In this document: positions 36,151-46,318 of the stretch, in pieces
How positions within the stretch are numbered: the stretch's first letter is position 1
Layout of the letters: every line of letters starts with the position of its first letter
DNA from: Isoetes taiwanensis
Taxonomy: Eukaryota; Streptophyta; Lycopodiopsida; Isoetales; Isoetaceae
Length of the DNA stretch: 64,000 bases
Assembly: GCA_021234155.1 (NCBI GenBank)
Contig: JAJEKV010000046.1
Coordinates: 9,677,012-9,741,011, forward strand
Reading direction: 5' to 3'
Program-made: the position numbers and the translations under genes
The notes under the pieces: model-generated
The model's database searches: none
What the model was told of the DNA's origin: nothing
What the model saw: only the letters and a program-made list of their open reading frames with translations

Positions 36151-36604
36151 GTGCCAAGCGTCTCTTCCTCTCTGATTTACTTTCATTGACGGGCGTTGCG
36201 TATGACGGGTTGTTAGCCACGGCCGGTGGTGTCTTTTGATGGGACCTCCCCATTTGGGTCTTGGTACCTTGTAATCTATACCCATTTAGATGCTTGCAAG
36301 CAAATGCTCGTAGGAGGATATTCATTCGCTATAAGCTACTCCTATGAAAGCATGAAAAAAAGAAATGAAAGCATGAAAACACAAAAGCAAATAAAGCATG
36401 AGTTATACCTTTAATTCTCTACTACATAGGTTATTTGAAGAGGTCCACAGCTTTCCACCAAGAGCCAAATTATCTGGAGAATCGATTCAAACAAAGGAAG
36501 CAATTACTAAAAGTTTAATAACCCTTGCAATATGTGAAGGATTACTTTTATTTTTATTTATTTATTTTGGTTTGTGGAGGGGGGCATCTACTTTTGTAGA
36601 TCTA

Positions 36605-36750
36605 GGAAAGAAGAAGAAGAAGAAGAAGAGATTTTAACGTCACGCCACAAGGCAGCGTCCTATCGGACATGTGACACTTTACAACACACCCAGATGGGTC
36701 CTGCCCCCACCACTTTACATTTGCTGAAAGGGCAAATGCGAACCATAGAT
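36605..36750 (-). mobile_element. SINE-like 3' end with (TTC)n tail
   Basis: Minus-strand reading gives GGTTCGCATTTGCC, CATCTGGGTGTGTTG, GTCACATGTCCGATAGGA, GCTGCCTTGTGGCGTGACG, TTAAAA and a TTC repeat. The same end is at 44088-44175 with a CTAT tail. Confidence 0.6.
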
Positions 36751-39041
36751 TCATGTAGTACATGTATATGTTTTGCTACTTGGAAATGCAAACTCTAAAT
36801 TGATGTATCATATCCGTATTTTTTCTTCTTTTAAGTTCCTTTTTTATTTATTTAGTTCAATAAGTTTTTTTGGCCAAGTGTTGCTATTTCACATTTTCAG
36901 CTACAACACACGGTATTTCCCATTCTCAATGGTATATTTTAGATTTTCTCTTTGCTATTTTGTCAAACAAATGAACCTACTTTGTTTTTTTGTTTTTTTT
37001 TTGAGGGGGAGGGGATTTAAGTGCTGTTCGGTACGTTTGCCTTGTTTTCAGGGACATCTTGTGCTAGACATATGGATATTTTCCATTCCTAATAGTATAC
37101 ACTATTGGGTATGTTTGTTTTGTTTACTATCATCATTGTGCATTAGGTAAAAATATGCAGTTTTAAGTTGCATGTGCAGTCTTATTTATTCAGGCCAGAT
37201 TGGTTTATACATTAGCCACACCACGATGTCCCTTGCTGCCAAGATATGCACATTCAAAGAAAAATTACATTAGATCTGATTTTTAAAAATGCGTTACAAA
37301 TGTTGGCATAGCTAAGTATCTTGCCAAAGTTAGCTACAATCCATCATTTTAGTTCTTTGCATTTCAACATTTTGGTTTTGCTGTTTATTCCAACAAGGTT
37401 TAAGATTTATGATCAAACGCAAGGCAAAAGTTGCACGATATCCCTTTCTCTAAACCTGAACATGCAAAACACAATATAAGATATAGATAATCCAAATGAA
37501 ATGAGCCTACAAAGAAAATGGAATGGATGTTTATGTTGTTATAAGATTTGGCAAACAGATTGGCACAAACTTTAACTGCCATTTCTCCTGGACTTTTATC
37601 AGTAGCAAGGGGTGAATGCATGTCTTAATTTAATCTGTACCATAGAGTCTCCAAGCTCGTGTACAATTGCTCTTTCTTATGTACACAAACTGACATAAAC
37701 CAAGACAACGGAATGAGGTTGACACATCTCTATGGTGGAAATATTGACAGAAAAAGAGATTGCTGTTCAAAAGTTAGAAGAGATCATTAGAAAACAATGA
37801 AAGTTAGCATGAATGTTCTCTCGTGGAATGCACTCCTCGCATAGCCAAGAGGATCGTCATAAAGGTAGGTATGCCTGGCTGTGCATTTATGTTAGCATAT
37901 ATTGGTGATGTAATCCATGTGAAAACAACTCCACACAACAATTGAAAAAAAATACAACTCCTCAATAGCTTGGATATTCAACAGCTTAAGTGCACCATAA
38001 GGTTCTGCTGATCCAAAGAAGAAATCCAAAAAAGAAAACAGAAGAAAACTTGCACACAAATCTAAGACTAAGACTGAGTTAATAAAGCCAGATTTAGATG
38101 TCGTGGATATTGGAAATGGCCTAGAAAGGAACACCGGGAACACTTTGTGCCATTTGAAGTTTACAGCCATAATGGATTGGGGTTTAGGATTGGGGTCAGC
38201 AAAAACACATAAAGTTTAGAGATGCCAGAGATATAGACAAAACAAACCCTGTGCTAGAATGCAGACATAGGTAAACCGGTTAACCAAAACATGGAGATAG
38301 CTCAAAAGCTTGCAATCAAATAGCCCAAAATGCAAAGAAAGTATTCCCAGCAAAGATCGTAGGCTCCAATGACGCCTCTGCTTCTTATTTGGGTTATCTG
38401 TGGGAGTCTATTGTTTGGAGTCATATTGAAAAGGTGGGAGCCAACACAGATCTGATGACTGAGCACTGGGCATTAGAACCAGGAGCTTCTGCTCATAAAA
38501 TCAGAATTCAGAAGGGCATGCAGAAGCTAAAATGCAGGACGAAATAAGATATACTTTAGCTTCAGAGTAGCAAACCTAGAGCCTGGGTTCTGGAGCTGCC
38601 GCCATGTTTGTTGCACAAAATGCACAAACGAACCTGCTCTACTCTTCTAAAATACCAGCAACAAACATGTGTAAAATACCCAGCATCAAGCATCCGACAA
38701 CTAAAAACTCAACCCAAACACAATAGATTTGCATAAAAAAGGGGCAAAATAGCTACTGGAATCTTTAGCATCGCTTGCAATACCTGCAAGTAGAATTTCG
38801 ACCCTCTTATATACTGCTGCTTCCTTTTTTATCCTCGCTCTGTGAGAAGAAGGACACTGAGAGGAGGAAGAGGAGCCGATTGCAAGTGCTATATGAAGAA
38901 AGAAATGAAGAAGAAATGATGTCCGCCTGCCCCTCCCTCCAGAATTAAACTCCAAATGCGGGGAAATGATCTCCAAATGGAGAAGCGTTTCAGAAATCAG
39001 GAGAGAAGATGCATTCCAAAAATGATGTAGAGTTTAATGGC
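36750..39041. other. AT-rich stretch without a recognised gene
   Basis: Only short open frames without family features. Both strands were read and no conserved block was recognised. Confidence 0.45.
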
Positions 39042-40044
39042 CACCGTTTCAGTGTTGTTTACGTACGCGTATTTTACCTATGGGTACGTATAATACCTCT
39101 TACATAGTACTATATGTACTATACCTTAAAGGTGCTTTGCCAACTTTCCAATCCTTTTGTTTAATACCGTACTTAATGTATTGGTTCGAAAAATACGTAT
39201 AGTACGTATTTAACCCAAAAAAAAAACCTTCAAATGCCTTAAATACAAAAAATGGGCCAAAATGACATTAGAAATTCGAAATTAGATTTAAAAAAAAAAC
39301 AATGGAAAAAACAAAACCCTCGTAACAATTTTCCCTCTCTCTCTGTTTTTTCCTCTTTCATTTACCCTAAACGAAAACAGGCTGCCGAAAATGCGCAAGT
39401 CCATACTCCGATCGATGCAACAGCTGGCATTTGGTTTTTATTGAGGGATTCGGTTATGGGCATATAGAGGAGTTCGGTTATAGAGGAGTTCGGCTTACAG
39501 GAGTTCTGTTCAGCTTACAGGAGTTCGACTTACATACAAGAGCAAGAGGTCTTGAACAAGGAGTTCAATTTTTAAGGAAGTGAAAGAAGAAGAGTTCGAT
39601 TTATATAAGAAAAGGTCTGTAACGCAAGGAGTTTAGGATTATATTCTCTTTTGTAAGCTTCAGTTTTTTACTGATATAAACAACTTCAGTTTTTTCTGAT
39701 AGTTCCTAGGTTGCTGTAGAAAAAAGGACGAGCTTTTATTACGTTTTTGCATGGTATACAAGTTCCAGAACCACTAAACAAACTAGTACTTCGAGAACCG
39801 GTAAAATTCTTTCTCTTTTAATCTATAAATCTAAGGAAACAGATTTGTAATTTGCAGTTTATAATTTTGGATTTAGATTTGGTAAATAAAGTTTTCTTAT
39901 ACCTGGCGCAGGAGGCTTTTACATGCCAACACGTCAAATGAGCACTGAAAATGTTTAGCCTGGACTGTTATTCTCTGTTTATTAATGTTTTAGCAAATGA
40001 GTCATGATTAGTGCCTTGGCAGTTTGGTAAGTGTAGTTTGAAGT

Positions 40045-40296
40045 TTGGAATGGACTGATTGGCAGACATTAGATTTGGGTTTGAAAGCATGTGGCAGCAC
40101 TAAGTCATTAGACAAAGGCTGGGAAATGCATAAGATGATTGCAGAAAAGGGATTTGGAGAAGATCCTTTTGTTGCAAATGCGCTAGTTGATATGTATTCC
40201 AAATGTGGTGTTCTTGTAGAGGCACAGGGAATCTTTGACCAGTTGGCAGTTCGAGATGTTGTTGCTATGTTGTTGTGCATGATGATTACCAATTAA
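40045..40296 (+). pseudogene. PPR protein fragment inside the hAT-like element
   Basis: About 80 residues with LDLGLKACGSTKSLDKGWEM, then GEDPFVANALVDMYSKCG and IFDQLAVRDVV. These are PLS-class pentatricopeptide repeats, which in whole proteins guide organellar RNA processing or editing. Only about two repeats are present and the frame stops at 40296. It is a captured fragment and not a working gene. Confidence 0.8.
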
Positions 40297-40318
40297 ACAT
40301 GTTTATAATGCCTCGCAG

Positions 40319-40906
40319 GAACGATTTCAAGAACGTCCAGATATACAACTGGTGAGATGTGCAAATTATTTTGTTGATGCATTTAAGCCTGTGACCCCAT
40401 CTCAATTCTCCTGGAAAAAGATTTCAAAAGAGCCTATGTCGAAAATTTATGAGGTCAGTTGGATTGGATAGATTCTATTTTACATCAATCAAGTAATTTG
40501 TAGATATGCTGCATGGACATCATATGCATATGCCACATTGTGGAGCTTTGTTCGAAAAAATTATAACACTTATTCACAGGACATGCATTGCAGCAAAGAA
40601 TAATTTTTACAAAATAATGAATGCTGCACTAATTTCAGGTTACGCTGAAAATTGCCTTAGGTGAAGAGGCCTTGAATTTCTTCCTGCCAAAATACAATAG
40701 ACGAAAGACTTTGGCATATGTCTTTTGAGAATTGGCATTGTCTCTACATGTTTTTTAATAAGTCATCTAGCAGTAGCAATGGCAGTGGGAGAGGGACAGT
40801 ACAGTTGAGATTTTGATGAATGATAATAAGAGCTCTTGAAGCATGATATTTTGTTTTGCAGGTAGTTTTTCCAAACAAGAAGTTATCTTTCCGGATACTT
40901 GATACG
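40319..40906 (+). pseudogene. Captured exons of an unrecognised host gene
   Basis: Three open, phase-0 exon-like blocks with splice sites: 40319-40453 (after GCAG; starts ERFQERPDIQLVRCANY and ends EPMSKIYE/gtcagt), 40639-about 40718 (after TTTCAG; VTLKIALGEEALNFFLPKYN, weak donor) and 40862-40906 (after TTGCAG; VVFPNKKLSFRILDT/gtaaag). The family was not recognised. Introns are retained, so capture was at DNA level. It is unknown whether this and the PPR piece come from one locus. Confidence 0.55.
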
Positions 40907-41814
40907 GTAAAGACTCTTTTGATACCTGTTTTTCCCGTGCATGTCTGTTGATACACTTGTGCTTTCTATAGAGGGTTCATGAAATTATGTTTAATTGGTA
41001 ATCTCCAGGCATGCTTATACTCATGTACTCATCTGTGATGGTCCAAGCTTGACTTTTAAGGTGGAGAGTGTGGCATTTCACCAGATTTGTGTTTTAAAAG
41101 CTTGAGTGAGTGCTTGCACCTGTTTTTTCCATTGGAGGATCTTGTACTGCTATACTTTGTGGAAGCTAGCACCTATGGTATTATGGTAAATTTCCTGGGC
41201 CATTAATCTGTTGCCTACGACCAGAATTATACGTTTGAGCAATAAGCCATCATGTTTGGCAAATTCATGGGACAAGTGACACATACTTTATCAAGTGACA
41301 CATACAGTTTCATTATGAAGAATGCAAACATTAACTATAGCTACTCTTAGCTAAAGTTTTTGAGAAAACAATTATTTATGGAGACTATAGTATGATCTAT
41401 TGCTTGAAGCTGAAAATCCATTGTAATTGCAGCTATTTTAGAATTTAGAACTGTTTTTAAAAATTGGCATGAAGTACTTAACGTACTATACGTTAAGTAC
41501 GTATTTTACGTATTTTACAAGTACTTAACAAATATGAAAAACGTATTTAAAGTACTTTTAATCTAGGAGGTATGGAACCCGTATTAGTACGTTAAATACG
41601 TACCGTATCCGTATCGTACCTGACGTACCTGACAACACTGCACCGTTTGTTTAGTCCTAGGGCACGAAAAAATGAAAATGAATGTAATTTTTTACAACCC
41701 GTAAAAAAGAAAAAAGAAAACGCAAAAATCGGCATGAGCGGGCCAAAATCCAGCGTGAGCAAGACTGGAAAAACCGTTAGCTCCGGCCTCAAAAACATTT
41801 TAGATAAGTAGATA

Positions 41815-42105
41815 AAAAATAATCACATTAGCTCACTGGATATATTGGTTAAAATAGTCTTATTAGGACATTAAATTATTTTGGTAGAGGTTCAAGCCCC
41901 CGTATTCCATATTCTAAAATCTTAGGCAAAGTCGTATAGAAGGTGCAATATTCCCTAAAAACCTTAGGCGAACTCGTATATTTCAAAATCATAGGCGCCT
42001 CAAATCATAAATGACTATAAGCGAAACGAGAGGTGCCCAGACTAGGTCGTAGGATCAGCGAATCCGACAACTGTGGTAGTCAAGGTGCACCTGGTTTAGG
42101 ATATA
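41815..42105 (+). mobile_element. tRNA-derived SINE, copy 1
   Basis: An A-box-like TAGCTCACTGG (41829-41839) and a B box GGTTCAAGCCCC (41889-41900) mark an internal RNA polymerase III promoter. The body runs to CTGGTTTAGGATATATAGC. It is similar over its whole length to copy 2 at 42235. Confidence 0.65.
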
Positions 42106-42234
42106 TAGCAAAATAACAGGGGGTTCCTGGGGGATTTGATATGGATGTAAAAATATCAATTCCTGATACCATAGACCATATATCCCTAAAACAATTGAAT
42201 GAGTTGTTATAAAAAAAATTATAGATTCAAGATT

Positions 42235-42552
42235 AAAAAATAATCACATTAGCTCACTGGGTATATTGGTTAAAGTAGTCTTATTAAGACATTGAGTTAT
42301 TTTGGTAGAGGTTCGAGCCCCCCTATTTTATATTCTAAAATCTTAGGCAAAGCCGTATAGAGGTTCGATATTCTCTCAAAACCTTAGGCAAACTTGTATT
42401 TCATATTTCAAAATCATAGGCGCCTCCAATCATAAATGACTATAAGCGAAAGAAGAGGTGCCCAAAGGTCCCAGCATACGATCTGGACCGTAGGATCGGC
42501 GAATCTGACGACTGTGGTAGTCCAAGGTGCACCTGGTTTAGAATATATAGCT
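42235..42552 (+). mobile_element. tRNA-derived SINE, copy 2
   Basis: A-box-like TAGCTCACTGG (42250-42260) and B box GGTTCGAGCCCC (42310-42321), which fits the GGTTCGANNCC consensus. It is separated from copy 1 by the 126-bp dispersed repeat (42105-42230). Confidence 0.65.
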
Positions 42553-42599
42553 ATCTGCAGTGATAAGATGTAAGAGACAAATGTAACATGTTTCTCTAT

Positions 42600-43540
42600 G
42601 CAATGTTTAAAGTCTACAATGCACAAAGTAGTTAGGGGACGAAAGCTTTATCAGGAACTTGGGGCTATTCTGGATTATCCTGCCCATATACTTGCCATAG
42701 TTAGATGACGCAAAATCACTATTTATTCAATAATCATCTTTCCAGCTTCTCAGCTCTCCATAATAGTCAAAATTTTCTGTTCATTAGCTAACATCAATGC
42801 CCATAAAGAATAGGACAATCAAGGCATTAGGAGGAATGACAAGCTTGCAATAAGTCACAAGTGAATGGGATTTTAAACTGGAAACATAACAAAGCTCTGT
42901 TGTAAGAAACAATGAACTTGGATGAGATACTTGACAGAGTCATGTACGTAACATGTGGTTGTACTCGTATACTTGATACTTTCTCTTTGCAGCCACATCG
43001 TTATGCTGACAAAATTTTTGGAATCAAAGTGTCCAAATTTCTGATGCACATGTTAATCTAACAGTCCACAATCTTAGCAACTATTAAGATACTTGAAATG
43101 GTCAATAAATTTGCTTTTAAAGAGGAATTTTCACAAACGTTGCAAAGGAAGCACATCAAATCTGCACGAAGTAAAATTGAGTTGTTCCAACATCATATAA
43201 GTCTATAGGGCAACATCTTACATGATAATGGAACAGATCAATTCTACTTGTTGTAGATTTGATGGGCTGCCACTAGAATGTTTCCATGTAATTATTAGAA
43301 TATCCTTTCAGATTCTACCATTTCTCATGCACCGCATATTCCAGTTTTATTTTTTCTATAAAAAAGTCACAAAGTTTTGCACCTCAACTGAAGTTGCTAC
43401 TTTAGAAAAATACTAAATTGTGCTTGTTATATTTAACATCTTATGAAATTAATCCTTCATTGCAAAATTCCATAATGCGGCAAAGAAACTCTTACCTTGT
43501 TTCCTCGATGGGTACCTCCTCTGCAATTGGTATGCAAACT
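42600..43540. other. No gene recognised
   Basis: AT-rich, with short frames only and no conserved blocks seen on either strand. Confidence 0.4.
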
Positions 43541-43861
43541 CTAGAGGTTGCAGCAACATTCTTGAAAATACCTAATGGCTTTTCCCCAATGCCAACCTAA
43601 CAAATTGGTGCTAACATGACCATAACCACGATGCTCAACCTGTCTTTTTGTCTTTATAATCGATTTTAAATGTTGTACGAGGCTGGTGAGATCTGGGAAC
43701 ACCTTATTCGACTTACAAAGCCTTATTGTCTTTATATTGTACAATTTCAAATACAGATATTTACTCTTATGCAAAATCATAAGGTACTTCCCACTTCCGG
43801 AAGCAATACAAACAAGACAAAAGAAGGAACCACAATTGCATTGTTCACATAAAGCTTGCAA
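43541..43861 (-). pseudogene. Possible exon of an unrecognised zinc-finger-like gene
   Basis: The open frame ends with VFPDLTSLVQHLKSIIKTKR, then QVEHRGYGHVSTNLLGWHWG, which has the look of a conserved single-finger plant protein (hydrophobic heptads, H...HRGY). The first half reads like translated intron. A Cys pair for a finger is not clear. Family unknown; this may be chance. Confidence 0.2.
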
Positions 43862-44087
43862 AGTTCATTGTTATTAATAAAACACTGTGTCAAGAAAACT
43901 ATATGCTCTCCTTTCTCTATTTATGATCATCTAGTCTCGACATCATCCTCCTCATCTAGGTCATCCACATCAAATGTTTCAGGGTTAGATTCTTCTGCAT
44001 CAACCTCTAGCTCCAGTAATAGTCTCTGGAAGTTGAGAGATATGCTTTGTTATATTTACGAGGCTTCTCTCTTTCTCAATGTAGTGT

Positions 44088-44175
44088 GGTGTGTGGTCAC
44101 ATGTCCAGTTGGATGCTGCCTAGTGGCGTGACGTTAAAACTACTATCTATCTATCTATCTATCTTTCTATTATTT
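44088..44175 (+). mobile_element. SINE-like 3' end with (CTAT)n tail
   Basis: GTCACATGTCC, GGATGCTGCCTAGTGGCGTG, ACGTTAAAACTA and a CTAT repeat. Shares its end with 36605-36750 and with the tail-only insertion at 54260. Confidence 0.65.
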
Positions 44176-45059
44176 CAGGTAACATTTCCTTGCAATTGGC
44201 ATTGACCAACTCACTTTGTCGTTTATCTGTCCTCAATATTTCATCCCAAGTATAACATACATAGAAATCTTAGCTCAGGTTGGATGCTTCAGAATCCTGG
44301 TCTTCAAGCTCGAACACAACAAAATTTAAAATGGTGAGACTCTTTTAAATAAAATTTAAAGCCAGAGAGAAAAGTTGGAAAACTTACCAGCATATTCAGT
44401 TGGATGCTTAAGAGCTCTGGATGATATAACTCCTGGAATACTTATCTTGGTCATGATTTGAAGGATGCAAATGATGGTTTTCCTTCAGGCTCTAGCTCTG
44501 ATGTTTTTTGAGCTCGCTGCTTTCCATTGTCTCGAGCCTTGATAGAAAGGAAAAAATCTGCAGTCATCACAAAATATGTCTGGGGCATTGAGATGAGCAA
44601 GCCCTAGAACAAGGGCCGCTTAGCTCTACCAGAGAAAAAAATCTTCGACTCCTTTTTTTTAATTGATCGTGATCAGAGCCCAAGAATCCAGGAGTGCAAT
44701 TAGGTGGGCAGTCTTTGTGCAGCTAAGGACCTAGGAAGAAGCTGGAGCTACAACCTGAGCCACCATCGGTAGAACATAGGTTAGCCGGTTTCTAGAGTGG
44801 CTGCCCAACAACAGAAATGACCAATAGTTTACAGCCAATAATGGGTTTGGAGCAGTTATTGGCATATTTTGGGTATATACTGGCATATACCTGGAATATA
44901 CCACAACCCCACATGGACGAGGATTTGCCCCCTTAGCAGCAACCCAAAAAAGGAGGTATTAGACTCATCTAAACTCACACCTGCATTACACAAGTAGAAC
45001 ACCTAAGGGGGTATTAAGCACATCTAAACTAAGGTATATATTGTGCAAGTCGAATACTG

Positions 45060-45660
45060 TGACATTCCAAGGAATCACATCGTCTACTTTCAGAAGGTGG
45101 TCAATATGGACGGTGCTCATCTCTCTAATCTAGCTTATACCATGGCAATGCGCCGTAATGTTTCAAGGCCTATTGGAGGGAAAATAGAGCTCAATGGCTG
45201 GCCAGATGGAATGTGCAAGAGCACAGGTGCATACAGGTGCAAACAGAGGCAGATCACCATAGCTTGAGTCAATACCTTGATGCTTGCCTTCTCAGCAAGC
45301 TATGGGATGCTAGTGCCCTTGAACAGGTCAAGACAACACACTATCAATACCACATAAACCCCACATTAGAACAGGGCTCACAATGCTACCTGTGTACCCA
45401 TTTGCCAATGGAAAGCCAGAGACTCATTGCCTCAATTCGTACAGATGCACACCACCTTCGAATTGAGACGAGCAGATGGATTGGGGAGCCACGCCAGAAC
45501 ATGCTTTGTCAATGCTGCCAAACAAGAGCATTGAGGATGAATGCCATACTTTTTAAAGTTGTTCAACGTATGATCAAATTCGTACATGCTATGCTGAGTT
45601 GGTCAGGCCTGACCAGCCGCTACATGTGATATTGAGCACGACTTCCATACAGATGCTAGG
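45060..45660 (+). mobile_element. LINE C-terminal fragment
   Basis: Frames read LIASIRTDAHHLRIETSRWI and GEPRQNMLCQCCQTR, then in a shifted frame SIEDECHTF. This matches the C-terminal basic and CCHC region after LINE RTs (compare [14 protein letters not shown] and CRLCQ at 14971). Frameshifted and dead. Confidence 0.55.
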
Positions 45661-45767
45661 CTCATACCTTCAGGAGGTCATAAATATGGGGGAATAACTA
45701 TGTCCTTGAATACACACTTGATATATCATAACATATATATGTTCTTATGTTTGTCCTCCTGAATCCG

Positions 45768-46170
45768 GCCGTTGATCCGAGATCCTACGGCTTACGTGGC
45801 TTTAGGACGTATCCTACGGCCCAGATGGCTTGGGAGTTTGTTTCAGATTATATGTAAGCAATCCTACGGTCTAGGTTAATCTGATCCTAATCGTCGGTCC
45901 GAGATCCTACGGCTCACGTTGCTTTGGGACACATCCTACGGTGCACATGGCTTTGGGAATTATATGTAATCGATCCTACGGTCTAGGTTGATCCGATCCT
46001 GATCGTCGATCCGAGATCTTACGGCTCACGTGGCTTGGCACATATCCTACGGTGTACATGACTTTGAGAATTATATGTAATAGATCCTATGGCTCATGTT
46101 GCTTTAATTATTGTCACGTGGTGAGATCTCGACCCTTGATCGGGTCCAAGATCCTACGACCCAAGTTGAA
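45768..46170. repeat. About 115-bp tandem repeat, three units, built on ATCCTACGG
   Basis: Units start at GATCCTACGGCTTACGTGG (45780), GATCCTACGGCTCACGTTG (45901) and GATCTTACGGCTCACGTGG (about 46013). Each holds two to three ATCCTACGG words and a GATCCTGATCGTCG-like end. A fourth unit decays after 46080. Confidence 0.8.
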
Positions 46171-46252
46171 TGCTCATCCCTTAGGAAAACGCTTTTAAAC
46201 GGCCCAAGTTGAATACTCATCCCTTAGGAAAAGGCTTTTAAAATTTTTATGT

Positions 46253-46318
46253 TGTGTGGGGGATTCGAACCCCGGCCATTGACTCCCCAACCCCCCATTC
46301 TAACCACTAGACCAAGCA
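46253..46318 (-). repeat. tRNA-derived head (SINE relic), minus strand
   Basis: Minus strand has a perfect A box TGGTCTAGTGG (46314-46304) and B box GGTTCGAATCC (46271-46261) with a paired TpsiC-type arm GGGG/CCCC. The acceptor strands (TAATGCT against CACACAA) do not pair and no proper anticodon arm is seen, so it is not a working tRNA gene. Confidence 0.6.

Larger units (their letters stand above)
32560..36330 (-). mobile_element. Decayed Helitron (RepHel remnants)
   Basis: Minus-strand pieces follow Helitron order: an N-terminal part (36330-34610), the Rep domain (34659-33630) and helicase pieces (33572-32560). The Rep keeps KRGLSHVHLL, the HUH metal site of rolling-circle replicases (about 34037-34070). 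The tyrosine motif expected after the HINVE segment (about 33710) is replaced by unrelated sequence, and the Walker A part of the helicase is missing. The C-terminal helicase part is well kept. The element is non-autonomous. Exact termini (5' TC, 3' hairpin-CTRR) were not identified. Confidence 0.85.
39050..41640. mobile_element. hAT-like non-autonomous DNA transposon carrying gene fragments
   Basis: Both ends show CAGTGTTGT in inverted orientation (39050-39058; complement at 41632-41640). Perfect 8-bp duplications CACCGTTT lie directly outside (39042-39049 and 41641-41648). An 8-bp target duplication with CAG-type ends is the mark of hAT elements. Subterminal regions are rich in GTACGTATTTAA-like words on both sides (39060-39215 and 41470-41625), which could be transposase binding sites. 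No transposase is encoded. The cargo is a PPR fragment and exons of an unrecognised gene. Confidence 0.85.

Noticed and set aside
40045-40296. A working PPR gene
   Set aside because: Only about 80 residues, no start or transit peptide, lies inside a transposon with a target duplication.
43930-44050. Acidic C-terminus of a transposase on the minus strand
   Set aside because: A short Asp/Glu-rich end (DVDDLDEEDDVETR) is readable but has no upstream conserved domain to support it.
46253-46318. Functional tRNA gene
   Set aside because: A and B boxes are good, but the acceptor strands do not pair and there is no proper anticodon arm.
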